Source of the DNA: Chitinophaga sp. 180180018-3 | GTDB lineage: Bacteria > Bacteroidota > Bacteroidia > Chitinophagales > Chitinophagaceae | DNA length: 64,000 nucleotides | Assembly (NCBI RefSeq): GCF_037893185.1 | Contig: NZ_CP140772.1 | Location: 310,001 to 374,000, forward strand | Direction: 5' to 3' | Shown here: in pieces, positions 16,430-25,840 of the stretch | Numbering within the stretch: position 1 is the stretch's first letter | Layout: each line of letters starts with the position of its first letter | Translations under genes and position numbers: made by a program | Notes under the pieces: model-generated | Seen by the model: only the letters and a program-made list of their open reading frames with translations | What the model was told of the DNA's origin: nothing | The model's database searches: none

Positions 16430-18020
16430 TTTTTAACCCGGGAATAAATCGTGAAATAAAAGCATGTATCAGTAACAAGATACAAAATATTAAAGCTGCT
16501 TTCGACACCAAATCGCCATTCCGGACATAGAACGTATTTCCCCCGTTCAGGGTTACAGTTGCTTTGAAAACTCTTTGTTGCCAGTAAGGCTGCGGCTGAA
16601 AGATTTCTCCTGCCGGGCTTATGACTGCTGATATACCGGTGTTGGCACTGCGAACCACCCATTTCCGTGTTTCTATGGCACGGATACGTGCATACTGCAA
16701 ATGCTGACGATGGCCTTCTGTATTTCCCCACCATCCGTCGTTGGTGATAATAACCAACAGATTAGCTCCCTGTTTGATGCGGGAGGCAACATAATTACTG
16801 AAAACAGATTCATAGCAGATAACCGGGAAAACATTCGCACTGTCGGCCGGGTTGGTGAACATTTCTACGCCCGGTACCCGGCCATAACTGCCGGTGATGC
16901 CGCCAAAATCAAGTGCCACGCTTTTCAGAAAAGAAAAATAGCGCACATAGGGAACCAGTTCTGCTCCGGGCACAAGTTCATATTTATGATAAATCTGTAT
17001 GCCGGGAGTAGTATCTATTTGAAGTGCACTGTTATAGGCATCCCAGCGGGAGCCGTCGTTCATTTGCCGCGCGGTAGCGGGAATATCGTCGGTGTTGTTG
17101 TAGTGCTTGAGGGTGGCTGCACCGGTGATCAGTTTGGCTTTGGGATAGTGGCGGAGCAGTTCTCTGATCGCAGTTATTTCCGGCTGATAATTCAGTTCAT
17201 GCTCCCAGGCTCCGGTCGGAAACAAGGCTGTTTCGGGCCAGATGATATACCGGGTATTGCTGTCGGCTTTTTCGGCTGTCAGCCTCAGAAATATTTGCAG
17301 CTGATCCATCACGGTGCCGGTAGCAAATTTCTCGTCGTAAGGATCTATGTTGGGTTGTACCACCACTACCTCTGTTTTCCTGCCTTTGCTGACCGTAGGG
17401 ACCATCATAGCAGAAAAGAGCAGTGGTAGTCCGATCAGTAACGCCGGTTTCCAGAGCTCCCGGGTTAATACCTGTTTCCATGAAAATTCGTGTATACGGG
17501 CCCGTTTCCAGATGCTGTAAATAAGGATGTTAGTCAGTAAAACCCACAACGAGCCACCGCTGGTACCCGTTATCTCGTACCACTGTATCCATCCCGGCCG
17601 GATGGCAAATGCGTGGCCCAGCACCAGCCACGGCCAGCTGAGTTCCCAGGTTTGATGGATGTATTCAAAGGTAAGCCAGTATACAATTAATGCAAACCAG
17701 GCGGCTGCTTCAGACAATCTTTTCCGTGTATTCCGGTAAGCCAGCCAGGGAATGCTCATCAGCAGGGCATTGAAGGTATTGGCAAATACTCCGCTGGCAG
17801 GAACCGTTGTATTTCCTACCCACCAGGTAGAGGCCACATTCCATATCAGAAACGCCAGATAAATAAGCCCGAAATACTTCCACCTGTTATGTACTTTCTC
17901 ACTGATATACAACAACGGAGTAAATGCTACAAATATCAGCGGTGTCAAAGGCATGGTAGGCCAGGCCAGCCAGAAGAGCAAACCAGAGAGAATACTAAGT
18001 AGTATAAAAGGCTTTTTCAA
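16410..18020 (-). CDS. lnt: Apolipoprotein N-acyltransferase
   Basis: A 536-residue inner-membrane enzyme that adds the third acyl chain to the N-terminal Cys of lipoproteins. About six transmembrane helices occupy the first 230 residues and one follows near the C-terminus (KAALIFCILLLIHAFI). The nitrilase domain between them shows the catalytic triad: Glu in IIWPETALFP, Lys in IYHKYELVPGAELV, Cys in VFPVICYESVFSNY. Length is normal for the family. Its 3' end overlaps the hydrolase start by 20 nt. Many lipoproteins in this window (SusD, propeller, phosphatase) would be its substrates. Confidence 0.94.
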   Translation of the reverse strand: MKKPFILLSILSGLLFWLAWPTMPLTPLIFVAFTPLLYISEKVHNRWKYFGLIYLAFLIWNVASTWWVGNTTVPASGVFANTFNALLMSIPWLAYRNTRKRLSEAAAWFALIVYWLTFEYIHQTWELSWPWLVLGHAFAIRPGWIQWYEITGTSGGSLWVLLTNILIYSIWKRARIHEFSWKQVLTRELWKPALLIGLPLLFSAMMVPTVSKGRKTEVVVVQPNIDPYDEKFATGTVMDQLQIFLRLTAEKADSNTRYIIWPETALFPTGAWEHELNYQPEITAIRELLRHYPKAKLITGAATLKHYNNTDDIPATARQMNDGSRWDAYNSALQIDTTPGIQIYHKYELVPGAELVPYVRYFSFLKSVALDFGGITGSYGRVPGVEMFTNPADSANVFPVICYESVFSNYVASRIKQGANLLVIITNDGWWGNTEGHRQHLQYARIRAIETRKWVVRSANTGISAVISPAGEIFQPQPYWQQRVFKATVTLNGGNTFYVRNGDLVSKAALIFCILLLIHAFISRFIPGLKNAEINQ

Positions 18021-18231
18021 GAATTAGAAATTAGGAATGAAGAATTAAAGCGAAGATAAGTGCGGAAAATAAGAATTACGAATTGAGATGATAAGGACAA
18101 TGAAGAAATAATGAAAAGCAAAACGTCCGGCAGTTATACCGGACGTTTTTATTTATACTCTTGGGAAAAGTACGTTTATTACTGATCTATACCATTCTTA
18201 ATTCTTCACTCGTCATTCTCTATTCTCCATA
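18021..18231. repeat. Degenerate AATTAAGAATT-type repeat halves around the guaB terminator
   Basis: Between guaB (3' end) and lnt (5' end). At 18020-18060 the sequence AATTAGGAATGAAGAATTAA resembles a left arm of the palindrome family, and 18192-18230 (CATTCTTAATTCTTCAC) resembles a right arm, but the two no longer match well and a terminator hairpin lies between them. This looks like an old, decayed copy. Confidence 0.5.
18120..18150 (-). terminator. Rho-independent terminator for guaB (bidirectional form)
   Basis: AAAACGTCCGG, an 8-nt loop CAGTTATA, then CCGGACGTTTT: an 11-bp perfect stem. On the minus strand the stem is followed by TTTTGCTTTT, about 80 nt after the guaB stop; on the plus strand it is followed by TTTTTATTTA. 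Confidence 0.8.
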
Positions 18232-19704
18232 TTATCTGCTGTAATTCGGCGCTTCCTTAGTGATCACCACATCATGCGGGTGGTTTTCTTTTACAGTAGC
18301 AGCGGTGATCTTAACGAATTGCGCTCCCTGTAATGCCTTGATATCTTTTGAACCAGTGAGGCCCATACCTGCTCTCAGGCCGCCAACAAACTGTTGTACG
18401 ATTTCAGACAGCATGCCTTTGTAAGGGACACGGCCTACGATACCTTCCGGAACCAGTTTCTTGATATCATCTTCGTCCTGGAAGTAACGGTCTTTACTAC
18501 CTTCCTGCATCGCTTCGATAGAGCCCATACCACGGTAGGATTTGAATTTACGTCCTTCGTAGATGATGGTTTCTCCGGGACTTTCTTCCACTCCGGCGAA
18601 AATAGATCCGGCCATGATGGTAGAAGCTCCTGCTGCCAGTGCTTTCACCATATCGCCGGTATAACGGATACCTCCATCTGCAATTACCGGGATACCCAGT
18701 TTTTTCAATGCGTCTGAGGCTTCCATCACTGCGGAAAGCTGAGGGAAACCGGCACCGGTTACAATACGGGTGGTACAGATAGAACCAGGGCCCACACCTA
18801 CTTTCACCGCATCTGCTCCTGCCTGTGCAAGCGCCAGGGCGCCATCAGCAGTGGCAATGTTACCAGCAATTACCTGCAGTTTCGGGAAGGTTTTCTTTAA
18901 TTTCTTCAGGCTGTTGAGTACAGCGATGGAATGTCCGTGAGAACTATCCAGGCAAACTACATCCACGCCTACGTTGATCAGTGCCTGTGCACGATCCAGC
19001 AAATCGGGGGTAATACCCAGTGCAGCTCCTACGAGTAAACGGCCGAATTCGTCCTTTACAGCATTAGGATAGCTGGTCAGCTGCAGTATATCACGGTAAG
19101 TGATCAATCCTGCCAGTTTGCCCTGTTTGGTAACTACAGGCAGCTTTTCAATTTTATATTGTTGCAGGATCTTTTCCGCCTTTCTCAGGTCAGTGCCTTC
19201 CGGAGCAGTGATCAGGTTTTCGCTGGTCATTACATCCTTTACGAGGCGCTTTTTATTTTTTTCGAATCTCAGATCTCTATTAGTAAGGATTCCTACCAGT
19301 TTGGTGTTGTCGTCGATTATAGGAATACCGCCAATGCCGTTTTCCTTCATCAGCCGCAATGCTTCACCGATAGTAGCGTCGCCTTTCAGTGTAACCGGAT
19401 CCATGATCATCCCGCTTTCGCTACGTTTTACACGCCTTACCATTTCAGCCTGGCGTTCAATGCTCATGTTTTTGTGCAGAATACCTATACCGCCTTCTCT
19501 CGCCAGCGCAATGGCCAGTGTAGCCTCAGTAACAGTATCCATTGCGGCAGATACCATTGGTATATTAAGGCGTATGTTTTTTGTTAATTGCGTAGAGAGA
19601 TTGACTTCTTTAGGCAGAACTTCTGAGTAGGCCGGTACAAGGAGCACATCATCAAATGTAAGTCCGTCAGCTACGAATTTGGGTTTAGATTTTCCCGCAG
19701 GCAT
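18232..19704 (-). CDS. guaB: IMP dehydrogenase
   Basis: A 490-residue enzyme that oxidises IMP to XMP with NAD+, the first committed step to GMP. The TIM-barrel starts at about 10 ([17 protein letters not shown]), a pair of CBS domains is inserted at about 95-205 ([35 protein letters not shown]), and the catalytic loop [15 protein letters not shown] carries the active-site Cys near 305. The flap and C-terminus ([30 protein letters not shown]) are complete. It has its own promoter and a strong terminator, so it is a single-gene unit. Confidence 0.97.
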   Translation of the reverse strand: MPAGKSKPKFVADGLTFDDVLLVPAYSEVLPKEVNLSTQLTKNIRLNIPMVSAAMDTVTEATLAIALAREGGIGILHKNMSIERQAEMVRRVKRSESGMIMDPVTLKGDATIGEALRLMKENGIGGIPIIDDNTKLVGILTNRDLRFEKNKKRLVKDVMTSENLITAPEGTDLRKAEKILQQYKIEKLPVVTKQGKLAGLITYRDILQLTSYPNAVKDEFGRLLVGAALGITPDLLDRAQALINVGVDVVCLDSSHGHSIAVLNSLKKLKKTFPKLQVIAGNIATADGALALAQAGADAVKVGVGPGSICTTRIVTGAGFPQLSAVMEASDALKKLGIPVIADGGIRYTGDMVKALAAGASTIMAGSIFAGVEESPGETIIYEGRKFKSYRGMGSIEAMQEGSKDRYFQDEDDIKKLVPEGIVGRVPYKGMLSEIVQQFVGGLRAGMGLTGSKDIKALQGAQFVKITAATVKENHPHDVVITKEAPNYSR

Positions 19705-19741
19705 GATGCAATTATTAATCAGTTATAAAAATAATTGCACG

Positions 19742-19749
19742 CAAATGTA
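19742..19749 (-). promoter_or_regulatory. guaB: Bacteroidota -7 element for guaB
   Basis: TACATTTG on the minus strand (exact TAnnTTTG), 37 nt upstream of the guaB ATG. A convincing -33 element is not visible. Confidence 0.5.
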
Positions 19750-19923
19750 CATCTTTTTAGACAATAAATAAAATATTCACCTCGCTGCATAGCGAAGCCG
19801 GCAGGGGGATTTGTTAATTAAATATTAACAGAACGAAGGTTGGCGCCTGCTTTACAGCCACCAGCGAGAATCCGCGGATAAGTCATCCGCAGGTCATTAA
19901 TCATAAACCCGCTTTGGCAGCAT

Positions 19924-21051
19924 TCACCAACCGGCTGTTAGTTCGTACTGTTGCCCCGGAAGACTCTTCACCACCTGGTGCATTTCCAGGTTAAAGACTG
20001 CTACTGCTACCTGGCTCCCCGATAAACGGGACCGCAAATAAAGCTCCTCCAGGTGCATAGGCGATTTTTCACGGAATAAGGCTAGGATCAGTTGCTCATC
20101 TGCCGAAAACTCAGGGAAGAGTGGTGGTTGAGCCAATGCATCCTTTTTCAGATCCACTGGCTTCTCCTGCCAGCCCATCAAATCCAGTATGTCGTTTGCA
20201 CTGGTAGTAAGCACTGCTTTATTTTGCCGGATCAGTTCATTGCAACCGGCCGACTGTGTATCCTGTATACGGCCGGGAATACAGCATACTTCCCGGTTAT
20301 AGCCGTTGGCCAGGTCGGCAGTGATGAGTGAGCCGCCCCGAATCCCGCTTTCAATAACGATCGTTACATCGCTGATACCAGCCACAATGCGGTTCCGGCG
20401 GGGAAAATTCTGCCTGTCGGGCTGGGTTTGGCTGGGATAATCTGTCAATAGCCCGCCCTGTTCCAGCATGTCGGCTGCTATCTGACGGTGCCCGGGCGGA
20501 TAGATTCTGTCTAACCCGTGCGCCAATACACCTATAGTGGGCGTATTCGCCTTCAGCGCAGCTTTATGGGCAAGTATATCGATGCCGTAAGCCAGGCCGC
20601 TGACAATCGTTACTCCGGCCTCCGCCAGGGCATTAACCAATGCTTCGCAAACAGACCTGCCGTAAGCCGTGGGAAATCTGGTCCCCACAATATTCACTAT
20701 TCTCGCAGGATTCAGATCCGTATTGCCCTTAAAGTAAAGCATCGCCGGATTGTCGGGGCAATGGAGCAGGCGCCTTGGATAAGCCGGATCCGTACAAAAA
20801 ACAGGCTGTATGCCGTATTTTTCCATGAAGGCTATTTCACGCCCAATGGTATCGAAATCGCGGAAGCTAAGCAGGGCACTGGCCCTTATGGCGCCTACTG
20901 TCTCAATTCTTGTTAATTCATATTTACCGGCTTTAAATACATCGGTGGCGCAACCAAAATGTTCAATTAGTTTTTTGATAATTACATCGCCAACCATGGG
21001 AACGCGGGTTAATGCAATCTGGTACATTAATTCCTCGGGCATAACAAACAA
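19924..21051 (-). CDS. dprA: DNA-processing protein DprA (Smf)
   Basis: A 375-residue protein that loads RecA on incoming single-stranded DNA during natural transformation. An N-terminal HhH/SAM-like part (about 1-75, LTRVPMVGDVIIKKLIEHFG) precedes the Rossmann domain (about 95-295) with GTRFPTAYGR, SGLAYGIDILAHKAAL, GVLAHGLDRIYPPGH and ESGIRGGSLITADLANGYNR. A C-terminal winged-helix (DprA_WH) follows from about 310 (SADEQLILALFREKSPMHLE). Complete. It is divergent from the phosphatase gene at 21133 and upstream of no other competence gene in the window. Confidence 0.96.
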   Translation of the reverse strand: MFVMPEELMYQIALTRVPMVGDVIIKKLIEHFGCATDVFKAGKYELTRIETVGAIRASALLSFRDFDTIGREIAFMEKYGIQPVFCTDPAYPRRLLHCPDNPAMLYFKGNTDLNPARIVNIVGTRFPTAYGRSVCEALVNALAEAGVTIVSGLAYGIDILAHKAALKANTPTIGVLAHGLDRIYPPGHRQIAADMLEQGGLLTDYPSQTQPDRQNFPRRNRIVAGISDVTIVIESGIRGGSLITADLANGYNREVCCIPGRIQDTQSAGCNELIRQNKAVLTTSANDILDLMGWQEKPVDLKKDALAQPPLFPEFSADEQLILALFREKSPMHLEELYLRSRLSGSQVAVAVFNLEMHQVVKSLPGQQYELTAGW

Positions 21052-21086
21052 TTATTTTGTGGAATTTACAATTTTCTGCGGCTCTT

Positions 21087-21112
21087 TATGTTTGCAACAT
21101 GAATTATTTTTG
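21087..21112 (+). promoter_or_regulatory. Two -7 elements upstream of the e(P4)-type phosphatase gene
   Basis: TATGTTTG at 21087-21094 and TATTTTTG at 21105-21112 are both exact TAnnTTTG matches. The second overlaps the first possible start codon at 21112, which argues that translation begins at the ATG at 21133. Confidence 0.5.
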
Positions 21113-21132
21113 TGCGTACTAATTTTTTTTCT

Positions 21133-21948
21133 ATGAAGATGAAATGGTTGTTAACCGGTTTGCTGATCACCAGTGCCTTCGCTTGTAAAACCACGGCTCC
21201 GGTAGCGGAAAAGAAAACAGTTCATACACAACTGATTCCGGAAGGCCCGGCATGGGCTGCATTGTGGCAACAACAATCCGGCGAATATAAAGCCCTATGC
21301 CTGCAGGCCTATCAGCTGGCTGCTTTGCGGCTCGATCAATACCTTACTGCCAAAGGCAATAAGCCGCTGGCAGTAGTAACAGATATCGATGAAACCGTAC
21401 TGGATAACAGTCCTTATTCCGTTCAGCAAGCCCTGGCCGGAAAAGGATACGATGATAAAAGCTGGATGGAATGGACCGCCAAAGCCGTTGCAGACACGGT
21501 TCCTGGCGCACCTGCCTTTTTTAAATATGCCGCATCTAAAGGAGTAAAAGTATTTTATATCACCAACCGTGCTGAAAGCGAACGTGCTGCCACCCTGAAA
21601 AATCTGCAACAGTATAACTTCCCGGATGCAGATAATCAGCACCTCCTGCTGAAAACAACGACTTCAGGCAAAGAGCCCCGCCGCCTGCAGGTATTACAGC
21701 AATACGATATCGTGATGCTCTTCGGCGACAACCTGAGCGATTTCTCCGCTATCTTCGATGGGAAACCTTTTGAAGAAAGGAATGCTGCCGCTCTCGGAGC
21801 TGCGCCGAACTTCGGCAGTAAATTCATCGTTCTCCCCAATCCTATGTATGGCGACTGGGAAGGCGCTTTGTACAATTTTCAGTATAAGCTTTCTACGCAG
21901 GAGAAGGATTCAATTATGAAAAGCAAACTCAGAACAATTAAGAATTGA
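21133..21948 (+). CDS. e(P4)-family acid phosphatase / 5'-nucleotidase lipoprotein
   Basis: A 271-residue lipoprotein (lipobox ITSAFAC) of the class C acid phosphatase family, HAD superfamily. Motif I is VVTDIDETVLDNSPY; motif II/III regions are VFYITNRAESER and IVMLFGDNLSDFS. Homologues dephosphorylate NMN and other nucleotides at the outer membrane so that nucleosides can be taken up. I chose ATG 21133, not the GTG at 21112, because that GTG lies inside a -7 promoter element and because 21133 gives a clean lipoprotein signal. The last four sense codons and stop (ACA ATT AAG AAT TGA) form the beginning of palindrome P2. Confidence 0.93.
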   Translation: MKMKWLLTGLLITSAFACKTTAPVAEKKTVHTQLIPEGPAWAALWQQQSGEYKALCLQAYQLAALRLDQYLTAKGNKPLAVVTDIDETVLDNSPYSVQQALAGKGYDDKSWMEWTAKAVADTVPGAPAFFKYAASKGVKVFYITNRAESERAATLKNLQQYNFPDADNQHLLLKTTTSGKEPRRLQVLQQYDIVMLFGDNLSDFSAIFDGKPFEERNAAALGAAPNFGSKFIVLPNPMYGDWEGALYNFQYKLSTQEKDSIMKSKLRTIKN

Positions 21949-22051
21949 GAAAGAAGAATTAAGAAGAAGAGCGGAGATAGTCGCGATATTTGTATTCGCG
22001 TTTACTATCTCCGCTCTTCTTCTTAATTCTTCTTTCTCAATTCTTAATTGT
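21934..22051. repeat. Long perfect palindrome P2 (48-nt arms, 22-nt spacer)
   Basis: 21934-21981 and 22004-22051 are exact reverse complements. The spacer has an inner stem (CGCGATA with TATTCGCG). Read on the minus strand the core is GATAGTAAACGCGAATA, so this copy is inverted relative to P1, P3 and P4. Both convergent genes end in the arms with the same four residues, -TIKN, encoded by identical bases. Confidence 0.95.
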
Positions 22052-23929
22052 CATCACCGTGCGTCGGTTCTGCGCCCTTCCCTCCTCTGTATCATTATCC
22101 GCTACCGGCTGTGTTTTTCCATAGCCTTTTGAGGTGAGCCGTGCGGCCGAAATACCTTTTTCGGTCAGGTATTGTACTACCGCTTTTGCACGGTTTTCAG
22201 AAAGGATCTGATTGTCTTTATCAGTGCCCACATTGTCAGTATAGCCGGAAATTTCAATTTTGATAGCAGGATTCTCCTTTAACAACTGTACGAGTTTATC
22301 GAGTTCTGTAATGGATGCAGGTTTAAGACTGTATTGTTTGGTATCAAAGAAGATATTGTGCAGTACAATGCTCGCATTAGCCGTCAGCGGTTGCAGCGGG
22401 ATATTCTTTTCAAAAGGAGTACCCGGATTATGATCTTTCAGTGAGAAATGATCTGAATAAAACAGGTATCCCTGTTTGTTCACGTGCATAGCGTAGTCCT
22501 TGCCCACCGGCAGTGGTGCAAGGTAGTCGCCGTTGTCATTTGCTTTTACCTTTGCGATGTGGTAGCCTCCCTGCAGATCAGTTATTTCGATATCCGCTGC
22601 AAGCCGGGCATGGGTGGCGGTATCATACACGAATCCTTTTACGTATAATGTTTGCAAGGGCCGTGCTTCCGGGTATAGTTCGAAGCTGTAGATATCCAGA
22701 CTGCCAAACCCTTCAGCCCTGTCTGATGCAAAATAGGCAGTGGTGCCGTTGGCATCTACTACCAGCGAGGCATCTTCATCTATGGTGTTGATAGGATAAC
22801 CCAGATTGATGGCAGGGCCCCAGCTGCCATCAGGCTGACGGCGGGAGTAAAAGATATCCATTCCGCCATAACCGGGATGACCGTTAGAGGCAAAATAAAG
22901 TGTCTGGCCATCGGCATGTATAAAAGGAGTGCTTTCATTGCCTTTGGTGTTAATATTGGGCCCGAGGCGTTCCGGTGTGCTCCAGTGCCCATTAGGCTGC
23001 AGATTGCTTACAAATATATCTGAACCGTTATCTGGTGTTTGACGTGCAAAATAAAGCGTTTGTTTGTCTGCGCTGAGGCAGGGTTGCGACTCCCAGTCGC
23101 GGGTGTTGATGGGAGCACCGAAATTTTTGGGAGCAGTCCAGCCCTTTTCTGTCTTTTCTGAGTAGTACAGATCGCAGCTGCCTTTACCTTCCGGAAAGTC
23201 GCAGCCCGTAAATACCAGCATGGTACCATCTTGTGAAATGTTTTGTGCGCCTTCATTGAAATTAGAGTTTACCGGTTCACCCATGTTTTCAGCAGGTGAC
23301 CACTTATTATTGTTATCGCGATGGGTTATATAAAAATCTTCATTGCGGTTATTGACGCGCCGCGTATAGATCAGTGTTTTGCTGTCGATGGTCAGCGATG
23401 GGAAATACTCCGGATCCTTGCTGTTTACATTGGCTCCCAGGTTCTCCGGATGAAAAGGCACTGTTTTTCCGTTATGTACCGCAAATTCATAATTTGCTTT
23501 CAGGTTTTCCGCGATTGGGCTTTTAGCTTTGGCTACTGCCAGGTACTGGTTAATCAATTGGAGAGCGCCTGTAAAGTTTCCGGTGCCTGCCATCGCTTTG
23601 GAATAAGCTATCATCACAGGTTTCAGGCCGCTGCTGTCGAGCTGTTTCAGTTTTTCAAAAGCTGTATTGGACGCTTTATAGTTTTTCATTTCCAGATAAC
23701 AAAGCCCCATCTGACCATATGCATCCGTGAAATTTGGGGCTGATTTTAAGGCCTCTTCCAGGTAACCAATCGCGGCAGCGCTCTGATAATTCCTGAAAGC
23801 TTCTATTGCTTTATCAAAACTGGCTTTGGCTTTTTTAGGTGCGTTTTCATAGGAAACTATCTGGGACTGTGCCAGCAGGGAGATGCTGCACAGGCAGCCC
23901 AATAGTATCAACAGGCAGGTTTTTTTCAT
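22037..23929 (-). CDS. OmpA-family protein with TPR and PD40 (WD40-like) repeats
   Basis: A 630-residue periplasmic/outer-membrane protein. Signal peptide about 1-20 (SLLAQSQ), TPR repeats (about 25-150, NYQSAAAIGYLEEALKSAPN, AFEKLKQLD), PD40 beta-propeller repeats (about 170-400, DPEYFPSLTIDSKTLIYTRR, GSDIFVSNLQPNG, GGMDIFYSRRQPDGSWG), a carboxypeptidase-regulatory-like domain (about 430-500) and an OmpA C-terminal peptidoglycan-binding domain (about 515-630, IEISGYTDNVGTDKDNQILSENRAKAV). This architecture is shared with PorE of the type IX secretion system, so it may anchor T9SS to peptidoglycan; there are usually several paralogues. The start at 23929 is chosen because the longer form adds 35 residues before a good signal peptide. 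Confidence 0.88.
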   Translation of the reverse strand: MKKTCLLILLGCLCSISLLAQSQIVSYENAPKKAKASFDKAIEAFRNYQSAAAIGYLEEALKSAPNFTDAYGQMGLCYLEMKNYKASNTAFEKLKQLDSSGLKPVMIAYSKAMAGTGNFTGALQLINQYLAVAKAKSPIAENLKANYEFAVHNGKTVPFHPENLGANVNSKDPEYFPSLTIDSKTLIYTRRVNNRNEDFYITHRDNNNKWSPAENMGEPVNSNFNEGAQNISQDGTMLVFTGCDFPEGKGSCDLYYSEKTEKGWTAPKNFGAPINTRDWESQPCLSADKQTLYFARQTPDNGSDIFVSNLQPNGHWSTPERLGPNINTKGNESTPFIHADGQTLYFASNGHPGYGGMDIFYSRRQPDGSWGPAINLGYPINTIDEDASLVVDANGTTAYFASDRAEGFGSLDIYSFELYPEARPLQTLYVKGFVYDTATHARLAADIEITDLQGGYHIAKVKANDNGDYLAPLPVGKDYAMHVNKQGYLFYSDHFSLKDHNPGTPFEKNIPLQPLTANASIVLHNIFFDTKQYSLKPASITELDKLVQLLKENPAIKIEISGYTDNVGTDKDNQILSENRAKAVVQYLTEKGISAARLTSKGYGKTQPVADNDTEEGRAQNRRTVMTIKN

Positions 23930-24073
23930 AGTATATAATAGTAGCTGTGTAATTAACGAAAATACTACGAAAAATAGTGCCGGGAAATTAGAGATATCAT
24001 AAACAACCGGGCGGAAACAAGTGGATAATTGCACCTGTTTCCGCCCGGTTTAAGTATGTTGCTGAATTCCCGC

Positions 24074-24700
24074 TCAGGGAACATTGATGTATTTGTGGAT
24101 TTGCAACGACATCGTCCATTGCGGATTATCCTTGATATATGCTGTGATCAGCGGTGTCATCTCTGTACTGCGATCCCACTCCGGCTGTAAATACAGCTTA
24201 CAATGTTTGCCGGCCAGTGCGGCATATTTTTCCGCCCACGCAAAATCTGTCTTGTTAAAGATCACCACTTTCAGTTCATGTGCCAGCCGGCAGATCTCCG
24301 GTAACGGCGCCTTGAATTTTTTAGGAGAAAGTGTGATCCAGTCCCAGCTACCGCTCAGTGGAGAAGAGCCGGAAGTTTCTATATGCGTGCGGAAACCTTC
24401 CTTGTGTAACGCTCTGGTAAGCCCATCCAGCTGATGCATCAATGGTTCTCCGCCAGTGATCACTGCAATACGCCCCGGATAACGGGCGGCTTCTCCTACG
24501 ATGTCGGATATTTCCAGTTGCGGATGTTTGTCGGCATCCCAGCTTTCTTTTACATCACACCATACGCATCCTACATCACAGCCACCAAGCCGGATGAAAT
24601 AAGCTGCTTTTCCCTGGTAATAGCCTTCTCCCTGAATGGTGTAGAAGCGCTCCATTACCGGTAGTGTGCTTGTTTTGATATTAGTACTTACTACAGACAT
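24074..24700 (-). CDS. queE: 7-carboxy-7-deazaguanine synthase (queuosine pathway)
   Basis: A 208-residue radical SAM enzyme converting 6-carboxy-tetrahydropterin to 7-carboxy-7-deazaguanine. The cluster motif is GCDVGCVWCDV (C-x3-C-x2-C) at about residues 41-49, preceded by ERFYTIQGEGYYQGKAAYF and followed by ITGGEPLMH and HIETSGSSPL. Length and motif order are typical. Tgt, the enzyme that inserts the deazaguanine into tRNA, is encoded 27 kb away in the same window; queC, D and F are not here. A near -7 element (GACCTTTG) lies 13 nt upstream of the ATG. Confidence 0.95.
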   Translation of the reverse strand: MSVVSTNIKTSTLPVMERFYTIQGEGYYQGKAAYFIRLGGCDVGCVWCDVKESWDADKHPQLEISDIVGEAARYPGRIAVITGGEPLMHQLDGLTRALHKEGFRTHIETSGSSPLSGSWDWITLSPKKFKAPLPEICRLAHELKVVIFNKTDFAWAEKYAALAGKHCKLYLQPEWDRSTEMTPLITAYIKDNPQWTMSLQIHKYINVP

Positions 24701-24743
24701 ATTCTTACTTCACAAAGGTCGGATTTTTTCCAACCATCCGTTA

Positions 24744-25631
24744 TTAGTTCATACTTCCTTTTAACCCAACTGCGGCATGATAAGTGTTCTTCAGCAAAGC
24801 GGCAATGGTCATGGGACCTACGCCTCCGGGAACCGGAGTGATATAGCTGCATTTGGGCGCCACTTCATCAAATTTAACATCTCCTTTCAGGCGGAAACCA
24901 CTTTTCTTGCTGGCATCTTCCACACGGTTGATACCCACATCCACTATGATAGCTCCTTCTTTTACCATGTCGGCAGTAACAAAATCAGGCCTGCCGATAG
25001 CAGCAACAATGATGTCGGCCTGGCGGCATATTTCAGCCAGATTGTGTGTGTGCGAATGGGTAAGGGTTACCGTGCAGTTACCTGGATTGGTATTGCGGCT
25101 GAGCAGTATACTGATGGGAGTACCCACGATGTGGCTGCGACCTATTACTACGGCATGTTTACCTTTAGTAGGAATATTGTAATGTTCCAGCATCAGCATA
25201 ATCCCATAAGGAGTAGCAGGAATGAAAGCGGGCAAGCCACTCACCATTTTACCCACATTCATCGGGTGAAATCCATCCACATCCTTGCTGGGATCAATGG
25301 TGTTGATTACCAGTTCTTCGTTGATGTGTTTGGGTAATGGCAGCTGTACCAGTATACCATCTACGTCCGGATTTTCATTCAGCAGAATAATCTGATCAAG
25401 CAAATGCTTTTCAGAGATCTGCGCATCAAAACGGAGAAGCGTTGAATTATAACCGCATTCTGCACATGATTTAACTTTGGATGCAACGTAGGTTTCACTT
25501 GCTGGGTTGTTACCTACCAGGATGGCTGCCAGATGAGGGACTTTTTTGCCTGCAGCTTTTAATTCAGCCACCTTAGCGGCCAATTGAGTTTTTATGGTCT
25601 CGGAAACGAGTTTACCGTCTAAAATTTGCAT
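24744..25631 (-). CDS. folD: Methylenetetrahydrofolate dehydrogenase / cyclohydrolase
   Basis: A 295-residue bifunctional one-carbon enzyme. Recognisable parts are the substrate motif [18 protein letters not shown] (with the catalytic Lys), [34 protein letters not shown] (NADP site) and [18 protein letters not shown] at the end. The start at 25631 (MQILDGK) is preferred over one 10 codons upstream because an exact -7 element lies at 25642-25635, leaving an almost leaderless transcript. It is followed on the same strand by queE after 43 nt. Confidence 0.95.
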   Translation of the reverse strand: MQILDGKLVSETIKTQLAAKVAELKAAGKKVPHLAAILVGNNPASETYVASKVKSCAECGYNSTLLRFDAQISEKHLLDQIILLNENPDVDGILVQLPLPKHINEELVINTIDPSKDVDGFHPMNVGKMVSGLPAFIPATPYGIMLMLEHYNIPTKGKHAVVIGRSHIVGTPISILLSRNTNPGNCTVTLTHSHTHNLAEICRQADIIVAAIGRPDFVTADMVKEGAIIVDVGINRVEDASKKSGFRLKGDVKFDEVAPKCSYITPVPGGVGPMTIAALLKNTYHAAVGLKGSMN

Positions 25632-25634
25632 GTG

Positions 25635-25642
25635 CAAAGGTA
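25635..25642 (-). promoter_or_regulatory. folD: -7 element for folD, 3 nt before the start codon
   Basis: TACCTTTG on the minus strand, exact TAnnTTTG. Its closeness to the ATG at 25631 implies a very short or absent leader. Confidence 0.45.
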
Positions 25643-25660
25643 AGGAAAAAGCTGAAAGCA

Positions 25661-25736
25661 AAAAGCTACCACAACATTTGAATGCAAACGCCCGCAGGAT
25701 GCCGGCTTGCGTCCGTCAATGGCTGTAGTAGCTTTT
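25661..25736. repeat. Imperfect long hairpin upstream of folD
   Basis: AAAAGCTACCACA (25661-25673) pairs with TGTAGTAGCTTTT (25724-25736) with one mismatch; the inner part is GC-rich (GCAAACGCCCGC ... GCCGGCTTGCGT). It lies between the divergently placed ends of pckA and the folD promoter. It resembles the palindrome family in size and design but shares no arm sequence with it. Confidence 0.6.
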
Positions 25737-25792
25737 ACACTTAGGGGTCTGGGTTGTCTTTAGTGGAAATTATAAGGCAAAACAACATGTAA

Positions 25793-25822
25793 CCTTCCGT
25801 CGGACATATATCCGACGGAAGG
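25793..25822 (-). terminator. pckA: Hairpin 18 nt after pckA (terminator without U-tract)
   Basis: CCTTCCGTCGGA, loop CATATA, TCCGACGGAAGG: a perfect 12-bp stem. On the minus strand the following bases (TTACATGTTG) lack a clear T-run, so it may act as a transcript-end stabiliser as much as an intrinsic terminator. Confidence 0.6.
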
Positions 25823-25840
25823 ATCAGATCACAGTAGGTA

